Of a stretch of DNA of 22,532 nt, positions 1 through 8,023 are shown piece after piece. The position numbers and the translations under genes are program-made. Under the pieces are notes generated by a model, which worked only from the letters and a program-made list of their open reading frames with translations, was not told where the DNA came from and made no database searches. This stretch comes from CAYFTL01 sp964346145 (GTDB taxonomy: Bacteria > Bacillota > Clostridia > Christensenellales > Aristaeellaceae): contig CAYFTL010000035.1 in NCBI GenBank assembly GCA_964346145.1, forward strand, positions 1 to 22,532, in the 5' to 3' direction. Every line of letters begins with the position of its first letter. The stretch's first letter is position 1.

Positions 1-303
1 ACCATGCCAGGCGAGTGCTACTCACCTATTCTTTATGCCTTCCTAGCATCGATTTTTTTGTGTGTCCTGTCGACGCGCAAAATATCTCCAAAGACAATTG
101 GTACAAAACCTCCTTGGGAATCCAAAGAGTATTGGGCGAGGTTGAAAGGTGCGGAAAATACTTTGTCGACTTCCTTCAAAAACAGCTTTTGTAAAAGCAG
201 CTTTCTTATGAGTCCTCCGCTTTCCCTTTTTCCAGCTATCGATTAATGGATGTTTGATCAAGTATGGTGGCTTACATTTTTTCCAACGGCTGGCATCGCA
301 ATA
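1..303. other. Intergenic stretch without a supported gene; possible coding remnant
   Basis: No recognisable gene. Several frames are open across this stretch on both strands. One minus-strand reading, ending in TAA at about 26-28 and open back to a stop near 246, gives a protein-like C-terminus containing the words SLDSQGGFVPIV and FGDILRVDRT, but it has no ATG and no ribosome binding site. The plus-strand reading from 4 to 246 is equally open and has no ribosome binding site that can be judged, because the window starts there. It could be a decayed gene end, a multicopy intergenic repeat, or chance. I do not recognise a family. Confidence 0.25.
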
Positions 304-341
304 AAAGAGGAGCACTTTCTATACAGAAAGTGCTCCTCTTT
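304..341 (-). terminator. Rho-independent terminator of the smc-ftsY operon
   Basis: A perfect 17-bp inverted repeat (304-320 with 325-341, arm containing GAGGAGCACTTTC) closes a 4-nt loop. It lies about 70 nt beyond the ftsY stop. Read on the minus strand the stem is followed by a short T run. The symmetric A/T flanks could also let it stop transcripts entering from the left. Confidence 0.85.
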
Positions 342-410
342 ATACAATATCCTGCACATTTAGGGCTATCTATTTGATAAATAATCCTAAAAATGACATC
401 TACGAATGAA

Positions 411-1325
411 TTAAAAGATTGCTTCAATAAACTCATCCGCATCGAAAGGCTGCATATCGTCAAGCTGTTCGCCTACGCCTATGTAGCGCACCGGCAAGCC
501 CATTTCATGACGGATTGCAATGGCGATCCCACCCTTGGCAGTTCCATCCAGCTTGGTAAGAATAATTCCATCCAGATCGATCACATCTTTGAAAGTTGTC
601 GCTTGGGACAGTCCGTTCTGGCCGGTCGTCGCATCGATCACCAACAACGATTTGGCTACCGCCTCGGGATATTCCCGTTCAATAACCCGACCGATTTTCT
701 TGAGTTCTTCCATCAAGTGGGTTTTGTTGTGCAAGCGTCCGGCCGTATCCACAATTAAAATATCTGCATGGCGGCTTTTCGCGGCCTGTATGCCGTCGTA
801 CACTACGGCAGCAGGGTCGGCCCCTTCATGTTGTTTGATGATGGGCACCTCCGCCCTATCCGCCCAGATTGCCAGCTGCTCGGTGGCCGCGGCGCGGAAG
901 GTGTCGGCCGCGCACAGCACTACGTTTCTCCCCACCGTTTTAAAGCGGGTGGCCAGCTTGCCGATGGATGTGGTCTTGCCCACCCCGTTCACACCGATGA
1001 CCAATAGCACCATGGGCGACTCTAGCCGCATCGGTTCGGAGCGCATAATATCTGCCAGAATCTTTTTAAGCGCTTCCCGGGCTCGTTGAGGGTTGGTTAT
1101 CCCTTCCTCTTCACATTTTTCTCTGAGCTGATTCACCGCAAGCTCGGTGGTCTTCACCCCTGCATCCGCCATAATCAAAATATCGGTCAAATCTTCGAAA
1201 AAGTCCTCATCCAATTCTTCATAAGATTCCACCAACTCTTCCATGCGCCCCGAAAACGATTCGCGCGTTTTGCTCAACCCTTCGCGAATTCGTGCAAAAA
1301 ATCCCTTACGCTTTTTCTCCGACAC
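411..1325 (-). CDS. ftsY: Signal recognition particle receptor FtsY
   Basis: GTPase that docks the SRP-ribosome complex at the membrane for co-translational insertion. The 304 residues are an N domain (about 20-95, four-helix type) followed by the SRP-type G domain. All GTPase motifs are visible: G1 GVNGVGKT at 111-118, G2 DTFRAAA at 141-147, G3 DTAGR at 193-197, G4 TKLD at 257-260 and the closing GVGE at 283-286. The acidic A domain found in E. coli is nearly absent; only a basic amphipathic N-terminus (MSEKKRKGFFARIREGL) remains, as is normal for Firmicutes, and it probably binds lipid. It starts 17 nt after the smc stop, so the two are co-transcribed. A strong hairpin at 304-341 ends the unit. 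Confidence 0.97.
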   Translation of the reverse strand: MSEKKRKGFFARIREGLSKTRESFSGRMEELVESYEELDEDFFEDLTDILIMADAGVKTTELAVNQLREKCEEEGITNPQRAREALKKILADIMRSEPMRLESPMVLLVIGVNGVGKTTSIGKLATRFKTVGRNVVLCAADTFRAAATEQLAIWADRAEVPIIKQHEGADPAAVVYDGIQAAKSRHADILIVDTAGRLHNKTHLMEELKKIGRVIEREYPEAVAKSLLVIDATTGQNGLSQATTFKDVIDLDGIILTKLDGTAKGGIAIAIRHEMGLPVRYIGVGEQLDDMQPFDADEFIEAIF

Positions 1326-1342
1326 GGCTTCTTTCTCCCTTC

Positions 1343-4300
1343 CTAATCCGCAGAGGCCAGGCCATTCTGCTCGCCTAATTTAATCGACACCAGTTTGGAT
1401 ACGCCCTTTTCCTCCATCGCAATTCCGTACAGCGCATCGCATCGCTCCATGGTACCCTTGCGGTGGGTAACGACTACAAACTGAGTGTTTTTGCTGTATT
1501 CAACCAGGTAATCGGCAAAGTTGTCTATGTTCGCATCATCCAGCGCCGCCTCTATCTCATCCAAAAAACAGAAGGGCGTCGGTTTTAATTTTAACATCGC
1601 AAACAAAATTGCGATGGCCGTCAGCGCGCGTTCACCGCCGGACAGTAACGACAGCATTTGCAGCTTTTTGCCTGGCGGCTGAGCAACGATATCAATGCCG
1701 CAGTTTAGAGCGTCTTTGGGATCTTCCAGCCTTAGCTCGGCACGGCCGCCTCCAAAAAGTGCCACAAAGGTTTCTTGGAAGTTCTGGTTTAGCAGGGCAA
1801 ACTGCTCGCTAAACTGGTCTTCCATCTGCTTGTGCAGTTCTTCAATAATCGACTGTAGATCCAACTGAGCGCACTGCAGATCGTTGCGCTGGCTGGTCAA
1901 GTCTTCATACCGAGCGCTGACCTCCCTGTATTCATCCACCGCACTCATGTTGACAGAACCGATCTGCTTAATGCGCAGGCGAATCGCTGCGATCCGCTTT
2001 TCCGCTTCCGTTAAGTTAAAAGGTTCCACCTTGTACTCTTTGGCGCCAGCATAGGTGAGCTCATAGTCTTCCCAAATGCGCTCCTGCAGCTGTTTAAATT
2101 CGGATTGAATCCGGGAGAGCTGCAATTCCGAGCGATGATGACGCTCGGTGATCGATTGTATATCTTCGCGCAAATTGTCCAGTTGCTTAGTGACTTCCCG
2201 GATCTGCTGCTGCACGCGCGTGCGCTGCTGTTCGACCTGCCCAAACAAACTTCTATCCTGGTCGAGCTGCTGTTTTAAGCGTTCAATTTCGGCTTCGTCC
2301 AGCTTTAGCTGCTCCATATCTCTTTGAGCCTGCTCTGAATTTTCGTTGAGAACCAAGCCATCGCTCTGCTTTTGCAGGTGTGCCTTGGCCGCCTGCTGCT
2401 CAAGGCTATCCTTCTCCTTCTGATGAGAAATAACTTCTCGTTCGTAAGCTGCCAAGCTTATTTTTTCGTTTGTCACCTGTTCACGCATGGCATTAACACG
2501 CTCGCGAAGCGAAGATAAATTTTGTTGCATTTGCAAAATCTCGCTTTGGTGCTCAGCGCTGTTTTGCTCTACGCCATCTTGCGTATCGGTCAAACCAACC
2601 AACTCGTTGCGCACATCTTCCAATTGATCCTGCATGCGCCGAAATTCGCTTTGCAACTGTTCTGCCTGCTCTTGCTTGCTCAATAAGCTTTGCCGGGCCG
2701 TTAGCAGATGTGCTTCTCCCCGGGTGCAGGCGATCTCTTGCTGGTGCAGCTGATCGTACAGGCGGTTGCGTTCTTGCTTAGCTCTGCTGCGTTCGGATTC
2801 CAACGCTTCCATTTGATTGCGTTTTTCAGTCAAGTCTTTTTCCAATTGTTTAAGCAACTGCACGTGCTCGTCTATTTCCCGCTCACGGCTAAGCAGGCTG
2901 GTCACCCTGGATTGCAAACTTCCTCCGGTCATTGAACCGCCAGAATGCATTACATCGCCTTGCAGCGTAACCAAGCGCAGCGAATGCCGCGAGGCGCGCT
3001 GAATCGCTATGCCCGCTTGCAAATCCTGGGCTATAACTGTGCGACCTAGCAGGTTTTCCACAACGCCGCGATAGCGCGGATCATATTCCACAAGCTCACT
3101 GGCCACACCCACACACCCCGGCAGAGACAGCACCTGTCGCTCGCTTTGATTTAACACTCTGGATCTGACTGCCGACAGCGGCAAGAAGGTAGCACGCCCA
3201 AGCCGATTTTGACGCAGATATTCTATCATTCGCTTAGCGTCTTCTTCAGCCTCCACTACTACGTTTTGCAAGGCGCCGCCCAACACCATATCTATGGCGC
3301 GCTCCAGTTCTTTAGGAACGCGAATCAGGTTGGCGACCACTCCGTGAACTCCGCTGTTGTCCATCCGCTTCGCTTGTATGAGCACCTGCTTTACCGAATG
3401 CTGGTAACCCTCATAATCCCTGCGCATTTCTTCTAAAACGCGAAGTCTGGAAGCAGCTGACTGACGCTGGGCGCTCATCTGCTCAATCTGGCGAGCCAGC
3501 TCTTGCGTATGTGTGGCGGAAGCGCGAACCTGCTCATCCACTTGCTGTACTTGAGTGTTCAGTACTTCCCGCAGATCTTGTTCTTTTTTTAAATGCTGCT
3601 CTGCCTTTTGTTCTTGCTCTTCCAGCTCTAAAAGCGCTCGCTGGCTTGATCCGCTCTCCAACTCCAGCTTTTTAATTTGAACAACCAATTGTTGTTCCAT
3701 AGCGTTTAGCCGAGATTGCTCACTGCGCACATCGGACAAGCGATTCATCGAATCAATGACACGTGCCTTTGCCTGTTCCAGTTGTGCTTCTTTATCTTCC
3801 AGCTCAGTTTCAAGACCGACCAGCAACGCCTCATTTTCACTGAGGCCACGTTTTTTTTCTTCTACGATTTTTATGTCTGCAGACAGTTGAGTTTCAATCC
3901 CCACTATCTGTTCTTTTAGCTGGGACTCCACTTGTAGCGCATTTGCTATTCCTTGCTCAACACGCTCTTTTTCCCGCTGAGTTGAAGATATACGCTCACG
4001 CAGCACAGCTGCCATGCCCTCGCGCGCCTCTACCTCGCGAATCAATCCTTGCACTTGGTCCCGGCTTTGCGCAGCGTTCAACTCATGCTCGCTTAAGGCA
4101 ATTTCCAGTTGTTCCCGCTGCAGCGCATACTCTTTTTGTTTGGCCTCCATATCCTCAATGGACTGGGCAAACTCTGTAACCGTTCGAGTTATATCGGTAA
4201 TCCGCTCTTCGTAACGCACGCTGCGCACCAGAAAAGCATTCAAATCCAGCGCCTTCAATTCTTCGCGCAAAGCCAAAAACTCGCGAGCCGATTCACTTTG

Positions 4301-4921
4301 TTCGCGCAAAGGTTCTATTCGCCCTTCCAGCTCGGCAATAATGTCTTCCACCCGTGACAAATTCTGCTCTGTGTTGGCTATGCGGCGTTCGGCATCAGTT
4401 TTGCAGGATTTGTATTTGTTGATTCCCGCCGCTTCCTCAAAAACCTGCCGCCTCTCCTCCGATTTGGCGGACAGAATTTCGTCAATCCTGCCCTGTCCAA
4501 TCAAAGAGTAGCCCTCCTTGCCGATGCCGGTGTCCCGGAACAAATCAATGATATCTTTCAACCGGCAGGCCGCTCGGTTCAGCTGGTATTCGCTATCGCC
4601 GTTGCGGTACACTCGGCGGGTTACCGCAACTTCTGCAAAGTCGATGGGCAGCGCGTTGTCTGTATTGTCAAACACCAACGAAACCTCGCAATACGATAGT
4701 TTGCGCCGCTTTTCGGTGCCATTAAAAATTATATCTTCCATTTTGGCGCCGCGTAGAGTTTTTGCGCTCTGTTCCCCCAATACCCAACGGACGGCATCCG
4801 ATATGTTGGATTTTCCACTTCCGTTTGGCCCTACGATACCGGTAATGCCATGCTCGAAAGTGATTTCTACCCGTTCGGCAAAGGATTTAAAGCCGTAAAT
4901 CTCTAATTTTTTTAAGTGCAA
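1343..4921 (-). CDS. smc: Chromosome segregation protein SMC
   Basis: Structural maintenance of chromosomes ATPase, the core of bacterial condensin with ScpA and ScpB (not in this window). About 1192 residues, the usual length. The N-terminal head carries Walker A GPNGSGKS at about 31-38. Two long Gln/Glu/Arg-rich coiled coils flank a hinge at roughly 520-675 that includes a Gly-rich SGGSMTGGS segment. The C-terminal head carries the signature LSGGE at about 1093 and Walker B CFLDEIEA at about 1118. Start choice: the open frame extends to a GTG at 4930, but the GAAAGG ribosome binding site is only 2 nt from it and 11 nt from the in-frame TTG at 4921, which also gives the family's typical N-terminus (M-H-L-K-K-L-E-I-x-G-F-K-S-F). 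It forms an operon with ftsY; rnc, often just upstream in Firmicutes, is absent. Confidence 0.97.
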   Translation of the reverse strand: MHLKKLEIYGFKSFAERVEITFEHGITGIVGPNGSGKSNISDAVRWVLGEQSAKTLRGAKMEDIIFNGTEKRRKLSYCEVSLVFDNTDNALPIDFAEVAVTRRVYRNGDSEYQLNRAACRLKDIIDLFRDTGIGKEGYSLIGQGRIDEILSAKSEERRQVFEEAAGINKYKSCKTDAERRIANTEQNLSRVEDIIAELEGRIEPLREQSESAREFLALREELKALDLNAFLVRSVRYEERITDITRTVTEFAQSIEDMEAKQKEYALQREQLEIALSEHELNAAQSRDQVQGLIREVEAREGMAAVLRERISSTQREKERVEQGIANALQVESQLKEQIVGIETQLSADIKIVEEKKRGLSENEALLVGLETELEDKEAQLEQAKARVIDSMNRLSDVRSEQSRLNAMEQQLVVQIKKLELESGSSQRALLELEEQEQKAEQHLKKEQDLREVLNTQVQQVDEQVRASATHTQELARQIEQMSAQRQSAASRLRVLEEMRRDYEGYQHSVKQVLIQAKRMDNSGVHGVVANLIRVPKELERAIDMVLGGALQNVVVEAEEDAKRMIEYLRQNRLGRATFLPLSAVRSRVLNQSERQVLSLPGCVGVASELVEYDPRYRGVVENLLGRTVIAQDLQAGIAIQRASRHSLRLVTLQGDVMHSGGSMTGGSLQSRVTSLLSREREIDEHVQLLKQLEKDLTEKRNQMEALESERSRAKQERNRLYDQLHQQEIACTRGEAHLLTARQSLLSKQEQAEQLQSEFRRMQDQLEDVRNELVGLTDTQDGVEQNSAEHQSEILQMQQNLSSLRERVNAMREQVTNEKISLAAYEREVISHQKEKDSLEQQAAKAHLQKQSDGLVLNENSEQAQRDMEQLKLDEAEIERLKQQLDQDRSLFGQVEQQRTRVQQQIREVTKQLDNLREDIQSITERHHRSELQLSRIQSEFKQLQERIWEDYELTYAGAKEYKVEPFNLTEAEKRIAAIRLRIKQIGSVNMSAVDEYREVSARYEDLTSQRNDLQCAQLDLQSIIEELHKQMEDQFSEQFALLNQNFQETFVALFGGGRAELRLEDPKDALNCGIDIVAQPPGKKLQMLSLLSGGERALTAIAILFAMLKLKPTPFCFLDEIEAALDDANIDNFADYLVEYSKNTQFVVVTHRKGTMERCDALYGIAMEEKGVSKLVSIKLGEQNGLASAD

Positions 4922-4976
4922 AACCCACACTGCCTTTCAAAAATTAAACAAAAATCAATTAAACATCAACCGATTT

Positions 4977-5005
4977 ATTTTACCATACAAGTGAGCCACT
5001 GTCAC
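4977..5005 (-). promoter_or_regulatory. Sigma-A promoter of smc-ftsY with dyad at the -35
   Basis: Read on the minus strand, GTGACA (5000-5005) is followed after 17 bp by TAAAAT (4977-4982). Transcription would start near 4970, giving a leader of about 50 nt to the TTG start of smc. A short dyad, CACGC-CGGA-GCGTG at 5003-5016, overlaps the -35 edge and may be a regulator site or chance. Confidence 0.65.
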
Positions 5006-5093
5006 GCCGGAGCGTGTAAACTCTATCGCTTACCTGCCTATAATGATTATTGAGGCTTGAACATGGATCACCGAGACATGGGCTTCTTAAGAA

Positions 5094-5129
5094 AAAAAAC
5101 GGCGCACACCAATGTATGCGCCGTTTTTT
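5094..5129 (-). terminator. Rho-independent terminator after the flavodoxin gene
   Basis: A 13-bp stem, 5094-5106 with 5117-5129, has the GC core ACGGCGCA/TGCGCCGT and A/T runs on both sides. It begins 13 nt past the flavodoxin stop. Read on the minus strand it ends in a run of eight T, and on the plus strand in six T, so it can work in both directions. Confidence 0.9.
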
Positions 5130-5141
5130 CCTTTTCCCTGG

Positions 5142-5570
5142 TTAGTTTGCCGCTAATTTTTTTCCTAATGCAATACAAGCGTCTGCATCTGCGCCTTCAG
5201 GCGCTTCATTGACGATGAATCCTTCTGCCACCATATCGGCACCCAATTCTCGCACTTCTTCTTCCCAATTGCGCATCCATTCGCCATCTCCCCAACCATA
5301 GGAGCCGAATAAAACCATTCTTTTGCCGCTCAATTTGGGCAATATATTGCGATACATGGGCTCAAATTCCTCTTCTTCCAGCTCTTCGTCGCCCATAGAC
5401 GGGCAGCCCAAGGCAATTGCATTGTAGTCGTCCAGCTTGTCTACCGAAAACTCGCTCGGAGCAAGCAAATCAAAGCTGCCACCGGCCTCTTGTACACCCT
5501 GGCCGATCAATTCCGCCATAGCTTCCGTATTTCCTGTTCCACTCCAAAAAACCACTGCAACGCGACTCAT
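5142..5570 (-). CDS. Flavodoxin
   Basis: Short-chain flavodoxin, an FMN-binding electron carrier of the cytoplasm. The phosphate-binding loop WSGTGNTEAM is at residues 9-18. The FMN ring loops are visible as GCPSMGDEE (an acidic loop with a run of Glu after it) and FGSYGWGDGEWM. About 142 residues, normal for the family. The frame runs back to a TTG at 5576, but the AAAGGAG site lies 8 nt before the ATG at 5570, which I take as the start. It follows the DUF3793 gene by 32 nt with no terminator between them, so the two share the promoter at 6233-6261. Flavodoxins often replace ferredoxin when iron is short, which fits the putative metal-repressor site on that promoter. Its redox partner is not identifiable here. 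Confidence 0.93.
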   Translation of the reverse strand: MSRVAVVFWSGTGNTEAMAELIGQGVQEAGGSFDLLAPSEFSVDKLDDYNAIALGCPSMGDEELEEEEFEPMYRNILPKLSGKRMVLFGSYGWGDGEWMRNWEEEVRELGADMVAEGFIVNEAPEGADADACIALGKKLAAN

Positions 5571-5602
5571 ATACAAATCTCCTTTAAGTACATTTTTTAT
5601 TT

Positions 5603-6172
5603 TTAAGCAGCAATTGTCAACTGTTCCAAACGGTAGCCCGTCGAATACAGCTTTTGATAGACCAGGTTACACTTCTTAAACAACTCAAACCTTTTCATCG
5701 CGTGGTCCACATCGTGATAGACCTTCCACGGACCTAGCAACAAAGCATTTCGTCCTTCATTTTTGATGAAGCCCAGCACATCCTCAATAGGGTAACCCAA
5801 AAACAAACCTATCTCGTGGGGAAAGCTTTCGCCGCCTTCAATGCGCCGACACAAGGTTTCCACCGCCTCAAACGGACAATTACAACAATAGCCCAGAGAG
5901 TGCAGCAACTCTCTACAGCGCGTACACTGCCAATCCCGCTCCAACAAGTGGGCACGATATACGTAGACCAAGCCGCAACGCTCGCCTTTGCGCAATAGCT
6001 TCAAGCGCACGCCCCGCTCGGCCAAGCTTTGCTGGTAAATTTCCAGCTGTGCTTCCAAGGATTCCACCGAATCGAAGCGAACTGAAAACAGTGTGCCCGA
6101 TTTTATGCACGCCAAGGTCGGCGCACAATGCTGCACCAACAGGCGTTCCATAACTTTATTTGCCTGTATCAC
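5603..6172 (-). CDS. DUF3793 family protein
   Basis: Protein of unknown biochemical function, recognised by the family words HCAPTL near the N-terminus (about 15-20), FPHEIGLFLGYP at about 117-128 and a KKC motif at about 166-168. It is rich in cysteine, with CTRC and YCCNCPF clusters in the middle that could bind metal or a cluster. About 189 residues. Start choice: the frame opens with TTG at 6184, but a GGAGG site sits inside that stretch and is 5 nt from the GTG at 6172. An ATG at 6151 lacks a ribosome binding site. In clostridia DUF3793 genes are recurrently found beside flavodoxin and Feo-type iron genes; here it leads an operon with flavodoxin. A role in iron or redox homeostasis is inference. 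Confidence 0.88.
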   Translation of the reverse strand: MIQANKVMERLLVQHCAPTLACIKSGTLFSVRFDSVESLEAQLEIYQQSLAERGVRLKLLRKGERCGLVYVYRAHLLERDWQCTRCRELLHSLGYCCNCPFEAVETLCRRIEGGESFPHEIGLFLGYPIEDVLGFIKNEGRNALLLGPWKVYHDVDHAMKRFELFKKCNLVYQKLYSTGYRLEQLTIAA

Positions 6173-6212
6173 CAATCCCTCCAAACTCGCTTTTTTTCTG
6201 TATATTGTTCGC

Positions 6213-6230
6213 GGTTAGTTTTGACTAACC
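6213..6230. promoter_or_regulatory. Palindromic operator, DtxR/IdeR-like, on the DUF3793 promoter
   Basis: Perfect dyad GGTTAGT-TTTG-ACTAACC lying 2 bp downstream of the -10 box, so it covers the expected transcription start. It has the TTAG-N6-CTAA spacing of DtxR/IdeR iron-repressor boxes. The position suits a repressor that blocks initiation. The regulator is not in the window, so its identity is inferred. Confidence 0.6.
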
Positions 6231-6232
6231 AA

Positions 6233-6261
6233 ATTATAGTACACACATCTTTTTTTGTCAA
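6233..6261 (-). promoter_or_regulatory. Perfect sigma-A promoter of DUF3793-flavodoxin
   Basis: On the minus strand TTGACA (6256-6261), a 17-bp spacer, then TATAAT (6233-6238): both hexamers match consensus exactly. Such a strong promoter would need tight control, in line with the palindrome at 6213-6230. The remaining AT-rich DNA from 6262 to about 6470, between the divergent genes, holds no other element I can support. Confidence 0.92.
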
Positions 6262-6484
6262 TATTCTTTTTTTGTCTTCCAAAAATAAAAACCACCTTTG
6301 CCCTTTAGAGATTCGCAGCAACGCTAACTTCTATTGGCAAAAGTTTATTGTTTTTATAAACCTCCCAGTTTATACTGAAAAGCAGAAACAATATCGTACT
6401 TTAACCGCCTTCGCTTACAGATTAAAAACAAACAAAAGACAGAGTCGTTGATCAGTTTGATATGATTTTTTAGGAGAAATACAG

Positions 6485-6997
6485 ATGAGCAAAATTTATT
6501 TGAAATTGCTAGACATAGCCCACATCGACGTTTTGTATGAATTTGAATGTGAAAACAGAGAATATTTTACCTCGATTGGCTTGGCACGACCCGATTATTA
6601 CTATAATCAAACCAGTTTTTCGGCTGTCGTGTGCAATTTGCTCGAAGAGCAAAAAGCAGAACTGCACAAAATGTACTGCATTTTTGATTCAGATGAGAAT
6701 CTTGTGGGGCGAATCAATCAAATCTCTATTGCTGAAGATTCCGCAGAAATAGGCTATAGGATCGGTCAAAGGTTCCAAGGCAAAGGATACGCTACCCAAG
6801 CGCTTAAGCAATTGTTGCACTTGATCAGCGCAAATAGCAAAACAAAAAAAATGGTTGCCGGCTGCAGTGCCGACAACCTCGCCTCACAAAAGGTCTTAAT
6901 AAACAATGGCTTTGTTCTCTTAAAACATAGCGCAAACGCCAACGCTTTGGAAGATGAATCCGATGGCTTGTGGTATGAAAAGATATTAAGATTATAA
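6485..6997 (+). CDS. GNAT family N-acetyltransferase (RimJ/RimL-like)
   Basis: Acetyl-CoA-dependent N-acetyltransferase of about 170 residues. The acetyl-CoA pyrophosphate loop is seen as GQRFQGKGYATQAL at about 94-107, with the Q-x-x-G-x-G/A core, preceded by the beta-4 strand AEIGYRI. A later NLASQKVLINNGF at about 131-143 is the conserved asparagine helix and strand of RimJ/RimL-like enzymes. AGGAG at 6472-6476 lies 8 nt before the ATG. The gene is visibly richer in A/T codons than its neighbours, which may mean recent acquisition or only weak selection. It converges on the AEC permease gene with 13 nt between stops and no clear terminator. The acceptor cannot be inferred; ribosomal proteins, peptides and aminoglycosides are all acetylated by related enzymes. 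Confidence 0.88.
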   Translation: MSKIYLKLLDIAHIDVLYEFECENREYFTSIGLARPDYYYNQTSFSAVVCNLLEEQKAELHKMYCIFDSDENLVGRINQISIAEDSAEIGYRIGQRFQGKGYATQALKQLLHLISANSKTKKMVAGCSADNLASQKVLINNGFVLLKHSANANALEDESDGLWYEKILRL

Positions 6998-7010
6998 AAG
7001 CAAAACCAAC

Positions 7011-7973
7011 TTATAACCACCCCAGGCAACCTATTAGCCACATATAAAACGGAATGAATACCAGCGAAGCCAGCGTAGTGAGGGCAATCCCGCCCGCGCC
7101 ATATTCGCTGTCGCTCCCCACATTTCCAGCGACGATAGGCGTTTGAGCCATAACCGGCATCGATGCCTGAATAAGCAGTGCCGCCCGCATCAACGGCTCC
7201 CCCGGAAATACCATCACCAATCCCAACAAAACCAGTGGCGCAACCACAAACCTGCCCAGCAAGATTCCTCCATAGCCTTTTTGCCAGCGGATTTTGCCTT
7301 CCTTTACCATGTCCATAATGATAATTCCGGTGTACATCAGCGACAAGGGTGTGACCATATTTCCTACATACTTGCTGGCATCCATGATGAATTGTGGCGG
7401 CTGAAAATTCAGCAACACCAACATGAAGCAAACTACAAAGCAAACCAAGGGAATGGACAAAAGTCTCTTCAGCCCGTCTGTGATTTTTGACTTGGGCGCA
7501 AGCGTCTGAACGCCTTGGCCATCTTTGCACAATCCCGCGATACCTACGGTCCAAAAAACAAGAGTATTACCAATATAGTACAGCAGCGCATACGGCACGG
7601 CCACTTCGCCAAAAAGGGCCGTGCTCACCGGCACGCCCACAAAAACCGAGTTGGAAAAAGTAAACATACAACGAAATACGCCTCGGCGCCCCTGAGGAAT
7701 CTTGATGAGCCGTTCGATCAAAATGCTGACGACATAGGTCAATAACAGTGAGGCAATCGGAACCAATATGCCTACGGCGCTATTCATTAGCTGATCGCGC
7801 GTGAATTTTCCAAACAAATTGCTTATGATTGTTGCGGGAAGTGCCACCTTTACCACCAGGTTAGACAGGAGCTTGGAGTTGCTCTTATTGAGCCAACCGA
7901 TATGGGTCAAAACCATGCCCACTCCAATGATCACAAAAATGCTCAACACCGTGTGCACCGCTTGAAGAACCAT
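7011..7973 (-). CDS. AEC family transporter (auxin efflux carrier-like permease)
   Basis: Integral membrane carrier of the AEC family, with about ten hydrophobic segments in two repeats of five, an internal basic loop at about 150-170 and a short C-terminus. Bacterial members move malate, malonate or other small acids, or are unassigned; the substrate here is unknown. The frame opens at an ATG at 7994, but GGGAGG lies 7 nt before the ATG at 7973, giving about 320 residues (MVLQAVHTVLSIFVI...), which matches family length. It follows aspartate kinase by 50 nt with no terminator between, so the two are probably co-transcribed. That suggests, but does not prove, a link to aspartate-family amino acids or dicarboxylates. 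Confidence 0.9.
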   Translation of the reverse strand: MVLQAVHTVLSIFVIIGVGMVLTHIGWLNKSNSKLLSNLVVKVALPATIISNLFGKFTRDQLMNSAVGILVPIASLLLTYVVSILIERLIKIPQGRRGVFRCMFTFSNSVFVGVPVSTALFGEVAVPYALLYYIGNTLVFWTVGIAGLCKDGQGVQTLAPKSKITDGLKRLLSIPLVCFVVCFMLVLLNFQPPQFIMDASKYVGNMVTPLSLMYTGIIIMDMVKEGKIRWQKGYGGILLGRFVVAPLVLLGLVMVFPGEPLMRAALLIQASMPVMAQTPIVAGNVGSDSEYGAGGIALTTLASLVFIPFYMWLIGCLGWL

Positions 7974-8023
7974 ATTTGCCCCTCCCGCTCCCATTAACTT
8001 ATTTTCACAACGCGCCGCAATGT

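Noticed and set aside
6766..7554. 262-codon minus-strand frame overlapping the acetyltransferase and AEC genes
   Set aside because: It overlaps two recognised genes in another frame and has no family features.
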